DNA of 34,929 nt, from positions 1 to 34,929 of the forward strand of contig WJIO01000323.1 of the NCBI GenBank assembly GCA_014730235.1, in the 5' to 3' direction. Made by a program: the position numbers and the translations under genes. Under the pieces are notes generated by a model that saw only the letters and a program-made list of their open reading frames with translations, had not been told where the DNA came from and ran no database searches. Positions 1 through 7,155 of the stretch are shown in pieces. Origin of the DNA: Candidatus Poribacteria bacterium. Its GTDB lineage: Bacteria > Poribacteria > DTPJ01 > WJIO01. The stretch's first letter is position 1, and each line of letters starts with the position of its first letter.

Positions 1-73
1 CCGATTCAGCCATTTTCTCCCGGGGCACCATTTCGTGGATACCGTCACCAATTTGCTCCGATTTATCAGTCAT
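1..73 (-). CDS. Partial CDS, N-terminus of an unidentified protein
   Basis: An ATG at 73 reads leftwards off the window edge and gives about 24 residues beginning MTDKSEQIGDGIHEMV. A purine-rich AGGGGA ribosome site lies just upstream at a good distance. The gene starts 31 bases after the stop of the Ser/Arg-rich lipoprotein on the same strand, so the two are probably co-transcribed. The visible residues are hydrophilic with no signal peptide. Too little is present to name a family. Confidence 0.5.
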   Translation of the reverse strand, partial: MTDKSEQIGDGIHEMVPREKMAES

Positions 74-104
74 ATTTTTTCCCCTGGCTTAAATTGTGGT
101 TAAT

Positions 105-731
105 TTATTTCTGTGATTCTTTATCTTCTTCGTCGTCTTTGTCCTTTGACCTGCTGGAAGTACGACGAACCTTTTCGCTGGAAGAACGGGATCTATTCTG
201 CCTCAGTTGAGTATTCCGGGATTCCCTTTGCCTGCGAAGTTCTTCAGCAGTATTTCGTCTTGATGATGCAGATCTTTTTTTCTGGCTGTTTATGGATGTA
301 TCAGTATTTTTTCGCAAATCTGATCTTTCCCGTTGTGCCGATATTCTGTTGCGTTTCAGGCTTGATCTGTTATTTTTAGGAGCTTGTTTCTGATTTGTTG
401 ATGCAGATTCAGCACCTCTTGTCTGTGGTCTCTGATTTTCCCTCTGTATACTGCTGGAACTGGAACCACTCGAAGTTGATCCAGAGCTGGAATGACTGCC
501 TGTATAACCGCGATAGTAATTCCCCATGGTCCAGGGATCGTAATCAGGATTGCGATAATAATACCCCGGTCTTGAATTATATGTTCCGTGATAAGACTCC
601 TCGTAATAAACTTCATCCTCAGGAGTAACATCATAAGAACGGGGTTTTACACTAACAGCACATCCTGACAGCAAAGCAAGGGTTGCACACGTAAGAATTA
701 AGAATACAGCTACAAAATTAGATAATTTCAT
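105..731 (-). CDS. Ser/Arg-rich low-complexity lipoprotein
   Basis: Encodes 208 residues. The first 24 form a lipoprotein signal peptide: a short positive start, a hydrophobic core, then a lipobox LLSGC, so the mature protein should be lipid-anchored at Cys24. Residues 30-75 are rich in Tyr, Pro and Gly (for example PGYYYRNPDYDPW). A Ser/Gly linker follows (about 78-95), then a long strongly basic Ser/Arg/Lys/Gln/Asn tract (about 95-195) and an acidic end, KDKDDEEDKESQK. I recognise no domain. It has its own consensus promoter and probably leads into the truncated gene at the window edge. The basic tail suggests binding to an anionic partner such as nucleic acid, polysaccharide or peptidoglycan, but that is inference from composition only. 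Confidence 0.7.
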   Translation of the reverse strand: MKLSNFVAVFLILTCATLALLSGCAVSVKPRSYDVTPEDEVYYEESYHGTYNSRPGYYYRNPDYDPWTMGNYYRGYTGSHSSSGSTSSGSSSSSIQRENQRPQTRGAESASTNQKQAPKNNRSSLKRNRISAQRERSDLRKNTDTSINSQKKRSASSRRNTAEELRRQRESRNTQLRQNRSRSSSEKVRRTSSRSKDKDDEEDKESQK

Positions 732-783
732 GACATTTCACCCCTGTTTTTCTATTTTTAAAGCAATTCTCATCTCTGATCTT

Positions 784-812
784 ATTATACAATATATGAC
801 AAACCATGTCAA
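784..812 (-). promoter_or_regulatory. Sigma-70 promoter of the Ser/Arg-rich lipoprotein gene
   Basis: Read on the minus strand, TTGACA (812-807), a 17-base spacer and TATAAT (789-784) match both consensus hexamers perfectly. Transcription would start near 777, about 45 bases before the lipoprotein ATG. The -35 box lies only 14 bases from the inverted repeat of the neighbouring insertion sequence. Confidence 0.8.
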
Positions 813-826
813 ACAAGTTGATGAAA

Positions 827-847
827 GAGTGCGATTTAAAATTGTAA
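827..847 (+). repeat. Left terminal inverted repeat of the IS
   Basis: GAGTGCGATTTAAAATTGTA begins here and ends next to the transposase stop codon. It is the imperfect reverse complement of 2242-2262. Confidence 0.75.
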
Positions 848-2152
848 TTATGCCGCCAAACCGGGTCTATATCTTCCCCAATAGTCTTTCCCTGCTTCAT
901 TCTTCCACTTAAGCCTTAACAAAGTAATGTATTGAGCACCCTGTGTTGTCCATCTCATCCCACTTCTTTTGAGTCTATCCCCTACTACATGACGGCAAGC
1001 ACTCTCCACTGTGCTGCTGGTAATATGATAACTCAGGGCTTCATATTTGGGATAGTTCATCCTGTTGGAGTTGTTCTGGAAATAAGTGATAGCATCGGTC
1101 AATTCCTTTGCACTCATACCATGGGATTGGCTCAGTTCTGCCAGACCAGACAAAACTGGTTGTCCACCACCTTTGCGCAGTAGAATCTTCATACATCCAT
1201 AGCATTTCCTGAATTTGTCTGTATCCTCAACATGGATGGCATTAGCTACTTTCTCCAGATACTCACAGGCATGGATGTAGTCAACTATCTCTATACCATC
1301 AGGGTCATGAAGCTGCTTCTGCTTCCATATCCACTTAGATACATCACACACCCAGATGGATTGAGAAGCATTACATATCCCCCGTTTCTTGAGCAACACC
1401 CATAAGTGTTCTCCCAGCACCTGGGGGACAGCAAAAAGTGCATGGTAGTATAAATTGTCTGCTACAGTATCCATGGAAAAAGATGTATCATATGTGGTTA
1501 TCACTTTCATTTCCCGATAGCCATCCAATGTGGGAACCATAACTCCATCTGACCCTACATATCCACGAGCTACCCATGATATCTGTGGCTGTGGAACTGG
1601 TCGCTTATGTGAGAATATTTCTTCCACCTTTGCCATCTCCTCCTGGTATATATCTTTACCATGATTCTGTGTTATCCTGCCAACAGTGCTGCCTGATGCT
1701 TCTACAGGAAAGGAATAGACAAGTTTCCTGGCACTCTCATCAAAACCGTCTTCTATGGCATACAGACTCATCTGCTCCTGAACGGCATAAGAATATTGAC
1801 CTTCGGGAAGAGACAATGATTCATCCAGGGGAACATAACCACCTTTGCCTTTGCCCAAATGGTAGTATGCTCTCTTTATCTGGACTGGACCCATAAGCGT
1901 CTTCATAGTTCGGGTGCGTATCTCCACATACTTACCTCTTTCACCTGATGGAGTTCTGATGCGTTTACCACAATAGCCTGTTCCTCGGACTCTCAATATG
2001 GTTTCCAGTGTCAGGCGACCTATCTCCAAAACTACTGAACGTACCTGGGTTTCCATGGAGTCAAAATCTGCTGCTTCTTCTTTGGGAAACTGAATAAACA
2101 AACTCAGTATCTGGTTGATTATTTCTCTTATCAGTGTTAATATCTCCAGCAT
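848..2152 (-). CDS. ISKra4-family transposase
   Basis: Encodes 434 residues and appears intact. The middle part (about 75-115) has the TLMGPVQIKRAYYH and GGYVPLDESLSLP pattern typical of this family. The catalytic half has DGVMVP (first Asp region), VCDVSKWIW followed by VDYIHACEYL (second Asp region), and a C-terminal TVESACRHVVGDRLKRSGMR block holding the likely catalytic Glu. The stretch YFQNNSNRMNYPKYEAL is also characteristic. It would catalyse cut-and-paste or copy-type movement of the surrounding element. The ATG at 2152 sits near a GAGGGC ribosome site in the AT-rich leader inside the right end. There is no frameshift, so it may still be active. Confidence 0.88.
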   Translation of the reverse strand: MLEILTLIREIINQILSLFIQFPKEEAADFDSMETQVRSVVLEIGRLTLETILRVRGTGYCGKRIRTPSGERGKYVEIRTRTMKTLMGPVQIKRAYYHLGKGKGGYVPLDESLSLPEGQYSYAVQEQMSLYAIEDGFDESARKLVYSFPVEASGSTVGRITQNHGKDIYQEEMAKVEEIFSHKRPVPQPQISWVARGYVGSDGVMVPTLDGYREMKVITTYDTSFSMDTVADNLYYHALFAVPQVLGEHLWVLLKKRGICNASQSIWVCDVSKWIWKQKQLHDPDGIEIVDYIHACEYLEKVANAIHVEDTDKFRKCYGCMKILLRKGGGQPVLSGLAELSQSHGMSAKELTDAITYFQNNSNRMNYPKYEALSYHITSSTVESACRHVVGDRLKRSGMRWTTQGAQYITLLRLKWKNEAGKDYWGRYRPGLAA

Positions 2153-2241
2153 GGGATGCCCTCCTATTAGTGGTTAATTCTTATTATTCTTTTACTAATA
2201 AAGGGTATCCTTTTTCTCTTCTTGTCAATTATTTTATATTC

Positions 2242-2262
2242 TCACAATTTTGATTCGCACTC
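2242..2262 (-). repeat. Right terminal inverted repeat of the IS
   Basis: TCACAATTTTGATTCGCACT, ending at 2262, is the imperfect reverse complement of the left end (18 of 21 positions). Confidence 0.75.
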
Positions 2263-2278
2263 AAAAATTTATAAATCA

Positions 2279-2307
2279 TTGACACAATATCTATTGTATG
2301 TTAGAAT
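2279..2307 (+). promoter_or_regulatory. Sigma-70 promoter of the corrinoid uptake operon
   Basis: TTGACA (2279-2284), a 17-base spacer, then TAGAAT (2302-2307). Transcription would begin near 2314, just before the riboswitch P1 stem at 2320. The -35 box begins 16 bases beyond the right end of the insertion sequence, so the insertion replaced any upstream elements but left the core promoter intact. Confidence 0.75.
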
Positions 2308-2319
2308 TCATAACCAATT

Positions 2320-2490
2320 AGAATCAGGTGCTCAATATTTGCCAAGAGGGAATGTGGTGGGAATCCACAACTGTCCCCGCAACTGTAATTGGCAGGAAAA
2401 CTTATCCGGATACCACTGGTTATTTTCTGCAAAAGAAAAAGACCGGGAAGGTGGGTAAGACGCCATAAGTCAGGAAACCTGCCTGGTTCT
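2320..2490 (+). ncRNA. Cobalamin riboswitch aptamer
   Basis: All landmarks of the cobalamin aptamer are visible. A P1 stem of nine pairs joins AGAATCAGG (2320-2328) to CCTGGTTCT (2482-2490). The core GGTGC, AAGAGGGAATGTGGTGGGAA, TCCACAACTGTCCCCGCAAC and TGTAAT segments follow. The B12 box AGTCAGGAAACCTGCC precedes the closing strand. It lies in the 5' leader of the BtuF-BtuC-BtuD genes. In known examples adenosyl- or other cobalamin binding lowers expression of the downstream genes, so import should be switched on when corrinoid is scarce. Confidence 0.95.
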
Positions 2491-2494
2491 AAAA

Positions 2495-2629
2495 ACTTGT
2501 TTTTAACCTCGGTGAGAAGGAGCAACAAGTGAATAGCATACCATCAATAATTCCTTTCAGAAATTTTCCGCTATTCTTCTTGTATCATAGCTCCCAAATA
2601 AATACATAGACTAAAATTTCATAAGGAGC
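2495..2629 (+). promoter_or_regulatory. Candidate riboswitch expression platform
   Basis: Three pairings that exclude one another can be drawn in the leader. First, ACTTGTT (2495-2501) pairs with AACAAGT (2524-2530). Second, GGAGC (2519-2523), CAAG (2526-2529) and GAATAGC (2531-2537) pair with GCTATTC (2570-2576), CTTG (2579-2582) and GCTCC (2590-2594). Third, the same GCTCC can pair with GGAGC (2625-2629), which contains the btuF ribosome site. This suggests translational control by hiding or freeing the ribosome site. No hairpin here is followed by a T run, so a transcription terminator is less likely. Paper folding only. Confidence 0.45.
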
Positions 2630-2636
2630 CGCTATT

Positions 2637-3812
2637 TTGAAAAAAACAATAGCTTTCTTATTGGTTCTTATAACTACATTCATATTTACAGGCAGTGTTT
2701 TATCTGAAAGTAATATACTTAAAGGTACTGTAGAAAAATATGATCCAGAGATTGATTATTTCCCGAAAAAAGCAATTTTAACCCATACAAAAGTATTTTC
2801 TATCGAATACCATAAACATTACAAAATAGTTACTGTCCATACACCCTGGCGCGGAGCGGATACAAAATTCAGATATATCCTGGTACAGAGAGGAACTCCC
2901 GCTCCTGATGGATATGAAAATGCAGAGATAATAGAAGTACCTGTTAAGAATATTGTAACTCTTTCCACTACTTTTTTACCGCACCTCGACAGTCTTGATC
3001 TGCTGGATCGTCTTGTAGGTGTTGATTCATTTAGATATGTAAATACTACCAATGTATGCAAACTTATTGAAGAGGAAAAGCTGGTGGAAGTTGGCTGGGA
3101 TGCCAACGTCAATGTTGAGATAATCATGGATCTAGAGGCGGATCTGGTAATGGCTACTGGTTCAGGAAATCCTATGGGGGATTCCCATCCCAAATTACAG
3201 GAATCAGGGATAAAAGTTGTAATTAATTCTGAATATATGGATACTTCTCCCTTGGGTAGAACAGAATGGATTAAATATATAGCCGCATTTTTTAACAAGG
3301 AAGCAAAGGCGGAAGAAGTATTCGGAAATATAACAAAAGAATATAATAAACTTACCGATTTAACCAAGGATGTCAAACACAAACCCACAGTTTTTACCAA
3401 TGCGGATTACAATGGAACATGGTATGTTCCCGGTGGAGAAAGTTATGCCGCCAAATTCCTTGAGGATGCCGGAGCAAATTATCTGTGGTCTGAGAACAAA
3501 TCAACCGGTGGTATTCCTATGGATTTTGAAGCGGTATTTGAACGGGCGGCTGATGCCGATTTCTGGTTAAATGCCGGTGTTTTCAATAGTCTTAAAGAAC
3601 TCCTTAACGCCGATGAACGGTATAAACTCTTTGCCGCATACAAGAAAGGCAATATTTACAATAACGTTGCAATATTAAACGAATACGGCGGAAATGACTA
3701 CTGGGAAACCGGGGTTGCAAATCCTCATTTAGTGCTGGCGGATTTGATAAAGATATTTCATCCTGATTTGTTGCCTGAACATCATTTGATCTGGTATAAG
3801 AATTTAAAATAA
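2637..3812 (+). CDS. btuF: Corrinoid ABC transporter substrate-binding protein (BtuF-like)
   Basis: Encodes 391 residues with a TTG start eight bases after AAGGAG. Residues 1-22 form an export signal. The rest is the helical-backbone metal/siderophore/B12-binding fold: VPVKNIVTLSTTFLPHLDSL and LVGVDSF begin the first lobe, LEADLVMATGSG follows, and GRTEWIKYIAAFFNKEAKAE in the linker region is typical of this family. The protein should capture the substrate in the periplasm and hand it to the permease encoded next. Family members also bind Fe-siderophores or haem; the B12 riboswitch just upstream is the reason for choosing corrinoid. It is longer than E. coli BtuF, as is usual for this subgroup. 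Confidence 0.85.
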   Translation: MKKTIAFLLVLITTFIFTGSVLSESNILKGTVEKYDPEIDYFPKKAILTHTKVFSIEYHKHYKIVTVHTPWRGADTKFRYILVQRGTPAPDGYENAEIIEVPVKNIVTLSTTFLPHLDSLDLLDRLVGVDSFRYVNTTNVCKLIEEEKLVEVGWDANVNVEIIMDLEADLVMATGSGNPMGDSHPKLQESGIKVVINSEYMDTSPLGRTEWIKYIAAFFNKEAKAEEVFGNITKEYNKLTDLTKDVKHKPTVFTNADYNGTWYVPGGESYAAKFLEDAGANYLWSENKSTGGIPMDFEAVFERAADADFWLNAGVFNSLKELLNADERYKLFAAYKKGNIYNNVAILNEYGGNDYWETGVANPHLVLADLIKIFHPDLLPEHHLIWYKNLK

Positions 3813-3865
3813 AGATTACTATATATTCCGATCCTATGGCATTGGATTTCTTGGAGTATTACTTA

Positions 3866-4933
3866 ATGGTTGAAAACACATGGCCAAGCCTTGGCCCTCG
3901 TAAATATGTTGTAATAGGTATACTGGCTGCCCTGATATTCTTTTTTCTGCTTTCACTAGCTGTTGGTTCTATAAACATTCCCCTGAAGGATGTTGTTAAA
4001 GTTTTAATTGGTAAGATGCCTGAAAAAACCTCCTGGAAGCGAATTATACTTATGCTGCGGTTACCAAGGGCTGTTACGGCTGTGCTTGCAGGGGCGGCAT
4101 TGGCTGTTTCAGGATTGCAGATGCAGACGTTATTCCGCAATCCCCTGGCCGGACCTTTTATCCTGGGGATTAATTCAGGGGCAAGTCTTGGTGTTGCTTT
4201 GGTGGTTCTTGGTGTGGGTGCTGTAGGGGCTACATCTATGTTATCCAATCTGGGCTTATTTGGGGATTTTGGGGTAGTCATAGCCGCCAGTATAGGTTCA
4301 GGGTGTGTATTGGCCATAGTTCTAATCGTTGCCCGTCGTGTCCGAAGTGCCATGACCCTTTTGATACTAGGGTTAATGTTTGGTTATGCTACCAGTGCGC
4401 TTGTAAGTATACTGCTTTACTTCAGCGTTGCAGAACGTATACATTCATACGTCAACTGGACTTTTGGAAGCTTTGCCGGTGTTACATGGACTCAGATGAG
4501 AATTCTGGCTCCGGTAATAATACTTGGATTATTAATCTCTCACCTGCTGGTAAAACCCCTCAATGCCTTGCTTTTAGGTGAGGAGTATGCCCGTAGTATG
4601 GGTTTAACGGTAAAACGTGCCAGGTTTTTTATAATCGCAAGCACTGCAATACTGGCTGGAGCTATTACAGCATTTTGCGGTCCTATAGGTTTTCTTGGTG
4701 TTGCTGTACCTCATTTATGCCGAAGTTTATTCGCAACCTCCGATCATCGGGTGCTTGTGCCTACAGTCTCAATTATAGGTGCTATACTTGCCCTTATAGC
4801 GGATCTGGTGGCCCAGATGCCCTCACATCATACTGTTTTACCATTAAATGCCATCACCTCATTAATTGGCGCACCGGTGGTTACCTGGGTAATACTGCGC
4901 CGGAGAAACCTATCTGCATCTTTTGCATCATGA
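3866..4933 (+). CDS. btuC: Corrinoid ABC transporter permease (BtuC/FecCD family)
   Basis: The ORF can start at ATG 3836 (365 residues), but that codon has no ribosome site. ATG 3866 (355 residues, MVENTWPSLG) follows TTGGAG with nine bases between and is preferred. The protein has about ten hydrophobic segments. LRLPRAVTAVLAGAALAVSG and QTLFRNPLAGPFILGINSGA are the hallmark first-third motifs of the FecCD family, and GPIGFLGVAVPHLCR is the cytoplasmic loop that docks on the ATPase. It forms the membrane channel as a homodimer with the ATPase encoded next. Its stop overlaps the ATPase start (ATGA), which indicates translational coupling. Confidence 0.9.
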   Translation: MVENTWPSLGPRKYVVIGILAALIFFFLLSLAVGSINIPLKDVVKVLIGKMPEKTSWKRIILMLRLPRAVTAVLAGAALAVSGLQMQTLFRNPLAGPFILGINSGASLGVALVVLGVGAVGATSMLSNLGLFGDFGVVIAASIGSGCVLAIVLIVARRVRSAMTLLILGLMFGYATSALVSILLYFSVAERIHSYVNWTFGSFAGVTWTQMRILAPVIILGLLISHLLVKPLNALLLGEEYARSMGLTVKRARFFIIASTAILAGAITAFCGPIGFLGVAVPHLCRSLFATSDHRVLVPTVSIIGAILALIADLVAQMPSHHTVLPLNAITSLIGAPVVTWVILRRRNLSASFAS

Positions 4934-5946
4934 ACGATAATATTTTAGTCACACAAAATTTAACTATTGGTTATGCGCATCCCAGGCGATCAAGCCATAT
5001 TGTTGGGGAAAATATAAGTGTATCAATTCCAACCGGTGAGTTAATTTGCCTTATTGGCCCTAACGGTGTGGGTAAATCAACATTGATCCGGACAATCGCA
5101 GGTTTACAAACTCCTCTAAAAGGTCAGGTAAAGCTGGCTGGAAAAGAAGTTAATAAGCTGAAACCCAGGGAACTGGCAAAACTACTCAGTATAGTATTGA
5201 CTACTCGTGTAAATGCTGGTAATATGACCGCGTATGGGTTAGTCGCTCTGGGGCGTTATCCATATACAGACTGGGCAGGCAAATTAACACGACATGACGA
5301 AGAAGCAATCCGATGGGCAATCAAATCGGTTGGTGCAGTGGAGTTGGCACAACGCAACGTAAATGAACTAAGCGATGGTGAACGTCAAAAGGTTATGATA
5401 GCCCGGGCTTTGGCCCAGGAACCAACCTTGATAGTTCTCGACGAACCCACGGCGTTTCTGGATTTACCCCGTCGGGTGGAAATTATGAGAATCCTTAGAA
5501 ATCTGGCCAGAACAACTGGTAAATCAATCCTACTGTCAACCCACGATCTGGATCTGGCCCTGCGAAGCGCGGATACTATATGGCTGATGTCTTACGACAA
5601 ACCCTTACGCTGCGGCGCTCCTGAAGATCTTGTGTTAAGTGGAGCTTTTCAGGACACTTTTCAAAGCGAGGGGATCGAATTTGACCATCAAACAGGATCA
5701 TTCAGAATTCATAACCTGAACTCAGGTGAAATTGTGTTGAATGGCAACGGCATACATGCTTTCTGGACAAAACGGGCTCTGGAAAGAGAGGGTTATAATG
5801 TATTGCAAAATCCACAAAGTATATCCGGACATAAGATGATTGAAATTATAAAAGGTGATTCAGAAGTTAAGTGGAAGATGACATATAACGGTGATACAAA
5901 TCATTATAATTCTCTCCGTGAACTTATATCAAATCTAAGGCAGTAG
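4930..5946 (+). CDS. btuD: Corrinoid ABC transporter ATPase (BtuD/FecE-like)
   Basis: The true start is ATG 4930, overlapping the permease stop, and gives 338 residues; the longer ORF in the track runs back through the permease gene. Walker A GPNGVGKST (about 43-51), signature LSDGERQ (147-153), Walker B LIVLDEPTAFLD (167-178) and the H-loop STHD (203-206) are all intact. The usual Q-loop is replaced by VLTTRVNAGNMTAYGLVALG, a form I associate with the FecE-type subgroup. After the ATPase core, an extra C-terminal domain of about 85 residues (FDHQTGSFRIHNLN onward) has no catalytic motif. It powers import through the BtuC-like permease. Confidence 0.9.
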   Translation: MNDNILVTQNLTIGYAHPRRSSHIVGENISVSIPTGELICLIGPNGVGKSTLIRTIAGLQTPLKGQVKLAGKEVNKLKPRELAKLLSIVLTTRVNAGNMTAYGLVALGRYPYTDWAGKLTRHDEEAIRWAIKSVGAVELAQRNVNELSDGERQKVMIARALAQEPTLIVLDEPTAFLDLPRRVEIMRILRNLARTTGKSILLSTHDLDLALRSADTIWLMSYDKPLRCGAPEDLVLSGAFQDTFQSEGIEFDHQTGSFRIHNLNSGEIVLNGNGIHAFWTKRALEREGYNVLQNPQSISGHKMIEIIKGDSEVKWKMTYNGDTNHYNSLRELISNLRQ

Positions 5947-5949
5947 AAA

Positions 5950-6570
5950 TTGAATATTAAGCAAACAAACGGATATAAAGCCATTGCTGACGGAATATGG
6001 TTTAAAAATCCCACTTTTGTCATGGTGTTGGGTATATGTTCAACTCTAGCTGTAACAAACCGGGTTGCTAATGGTATCGCCATGTCTCTGGCTGTCTTAT
6101 TTGTCACTGTCTTTAGCTCAGTTACCGTTTCATTAATAAGAAAAATCATTCCTCACAGGATAAGGATGGCTGTTTATACGGTTATTATCGCAACTTACGT
6201 TGTCATTGCTGACCGTTATTTAAAAGCCTACTGGCCCGATTTAAGCCAACAAATGGGACCTTATGTGGCTTTGATTATTACAAACTGCATTATAATGGGA
6301 AGGGCTGAATCTTACGCATCCAACAATAATACCTGGTTATCATTTCTGGATGCTTTGGGTGTTGGTTTCGGATATGCATTTTCCCTGTTGGTTATATCAG
6401 TTGTCAGGGAGATTCTGGGCTTTGGCACTCTGATGGGTTATCATGTAATGGGACAAAACTGGACACCATGGCTGGTTATGGCCATGCCACCAGGGGCGTT
6501 TATTGTATTGGGAACCTATATCTGGATTCTTCGATCCATAACAAAGCATCCTTCAGGGGAAAATCTATAA
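5950..6570 (+). CDS. nqrD: NqrD/RnfE-family membrane subunit
   Basis: Encodes 206 residues with a TTG start three bases after the btuD stop and AAGG upstream. About six membrane segments are predicted. LGICSTLAVTNR near the N-terminus and YVALIITNCIIMGRAESYA in the middle are the duplicated half-motifs of the NqrD/NqrE fold. Cys30 and Cys113 match the two Cys positions that, with two from NqrE, hold the intramembrane iron-sulfur centre in Na+-NQR. Length is close to Vibrio NqrD (about 210). It belongs to a B12-riboswitch-led operon that carries nqrD, nqrE and nqrF but not nqrA, nqrB or nqrC. Confidence 0.85.
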   Translation: MNIKQTNGYKAIADGIWFKNPTFVMVLGICSTLAVTNRVANGIAMSLAVLFVTVFSSVTVSLIRKIIPHRIRMAVYTVIIATYVVIADRYLKAYWPDLSQQMGPYVALIITNCIIMGRAESYASNNNTWLSFLDALGVGFGYAFSLLVISVVREILGFGTLMGYHVMGQNWTPWLVMAMPPGAFIVLGTYIWILRSITKHPSGENL

Positions 6571-6574
6571 TAAG

Positions 6575-7153
6575 ATGAATCTCTTTACCATACTATTTGC
6601 ATCCCTGTTCACCAGCAATATTGCCCTCAGCTATTTTCTGGGTATGTGTCCCTTTATTGCTTTATCCAGAGACATAAGAACAGCATGGGGTATGGGATGT
6701 GCCGTAACTTTTGTAATGGCTGTGACTGCTGCCATAAACTGGCCTGTATATCATTTCCTTCTTGTTCCTTTCCATATCGAATATATGCAATATCTTAGCT
6801 TTATCCTGGTTATAGCTGTAAGTGTCCAGATAGTGGAAATAATTGTTGAAAGATTTTTTCCTGTGCTTTACGTTAATATGGGTGTGTTTTTACCTTTGAT
6901 AACGGTAAACTGCGCCATACTGGGAATATCTTTATTTATGATTCTCAGGGATTATTCCTTTATTGAAGGGGTGTTTTATTCCATAGGCGGAGGGGTTGGC
7001 TGGACAATGGCAATAATTGCTATGGCAGGTCTCAGGTCAAAATTGACTTTTTCTAACATACCCGAACCGTTGAAAGGCCCCGGAATAACGATGATTATCG
7101 CAGGGATAATGTCACTGGCTTTTATGGGATTTGCAGGTATAGCCGGATTGTAA
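6575..7153 (+). CDS. nqrE: NqrE/RnfA-family membrane subunit
   Basis: Encodes 192 residues with about six membrane segments; the usual NqrE length is about 200. SYFLGMCPFIALS and VFLPLITVNCAILGISL are the paired inverted-topology motifs, and Cys25 and Cys113 are the expected iron-sulfur ligands. The ending IAGIMSLAFMGFAGI is typical of this family. Starts four bases after the nqrD-like stop, so it is co-translated. Together with the NqrD-like protein it should carry electrons across the membrane. NqrE rather than RnfA is chosen because an NqrF-type flavoprotein follows, instead of RnfB and RnfC. Confidence 0.87.
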   Translation: MNLFTILFASLFTSNIALSYFLGMCPFIALSRDIRTAWGMGCAVTFVMAVTAAINWPVYHFLLVPFHIEYMQYLSFILVIAVSVQIVEIIVERFFPVLYVNMGVFLPLITVNCAILGISLFMILRDYSFIEGVFYSIGGGVGWTMAIIAMAGLRSKLTFSNIPEPLKGPGITMIIAGIMSLAFMGFAGIAGL

Positions 7154-7155
7154 TT

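Larger units (their letters stand above)
827..2262 (-). mobile_element. ISKra4-family insertion sequence
   Basis: The element is about 1.44 kb and carries one transposase gene. Its ends are imperfect 21-bp terminal inverted repeats: the left end (827-847) begins GAGTGCGATTTAAAATTGT and the right end (2242-2262), read inwards, begins GAGTGCGAATCAAAATTGT, with 18 of 21 positions matching. The only direct duplication visible at the edges is AAA, so no target duplication is convincing. It lies between two divergent consensus promoters, close to each -35 box and damaging neither. Confidence 0.8.

Noticed and set aside
827-2262. This insertion sequence as the mover of the MITE family
   Set aside because: Its ends (GAGTGCGA...) do not resemble the MITE ends (GGTTCTTCCGGG...), and it shows no 8-bp duplication.
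824-2265. AAA target duplication for the insertion sequence
   Set aside because: Three A bases next to AT-rich flanks are expected by chance, so no duplication is claimed.
2222-2458. 78-residue plus-strand ORF over the IS end and riboswitch
   Set aside because: It spans the inverted repeat, the promoter and the aptamer, whose conserved RNA motifs explain the sequence better than a protein.
2495-2530. Rho-independent terminator after the riboswitch
   Set aside because: The ACTTGTT/AACAAGT stem has a long loop and no following T run.
2819-3400. 193-residue minus-strand ORF inside btuF
   Set aside because: Shadow frame, Ser/Thr-rich with no domain; the btuF frame has clear family motifs.
3859-4353. 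164-residue minus-strand ORF inside btuC
   Set aside because: Shadow of the permease gene with no ribosome site or recognisable domain.
4675-4929. N-terminal extension of the btuD ORF in the track
   Set aside because: It runs back through the permease gene in another frame. ATG 4930 overlaps the permease stop and begins the conserved ATPase sequence.
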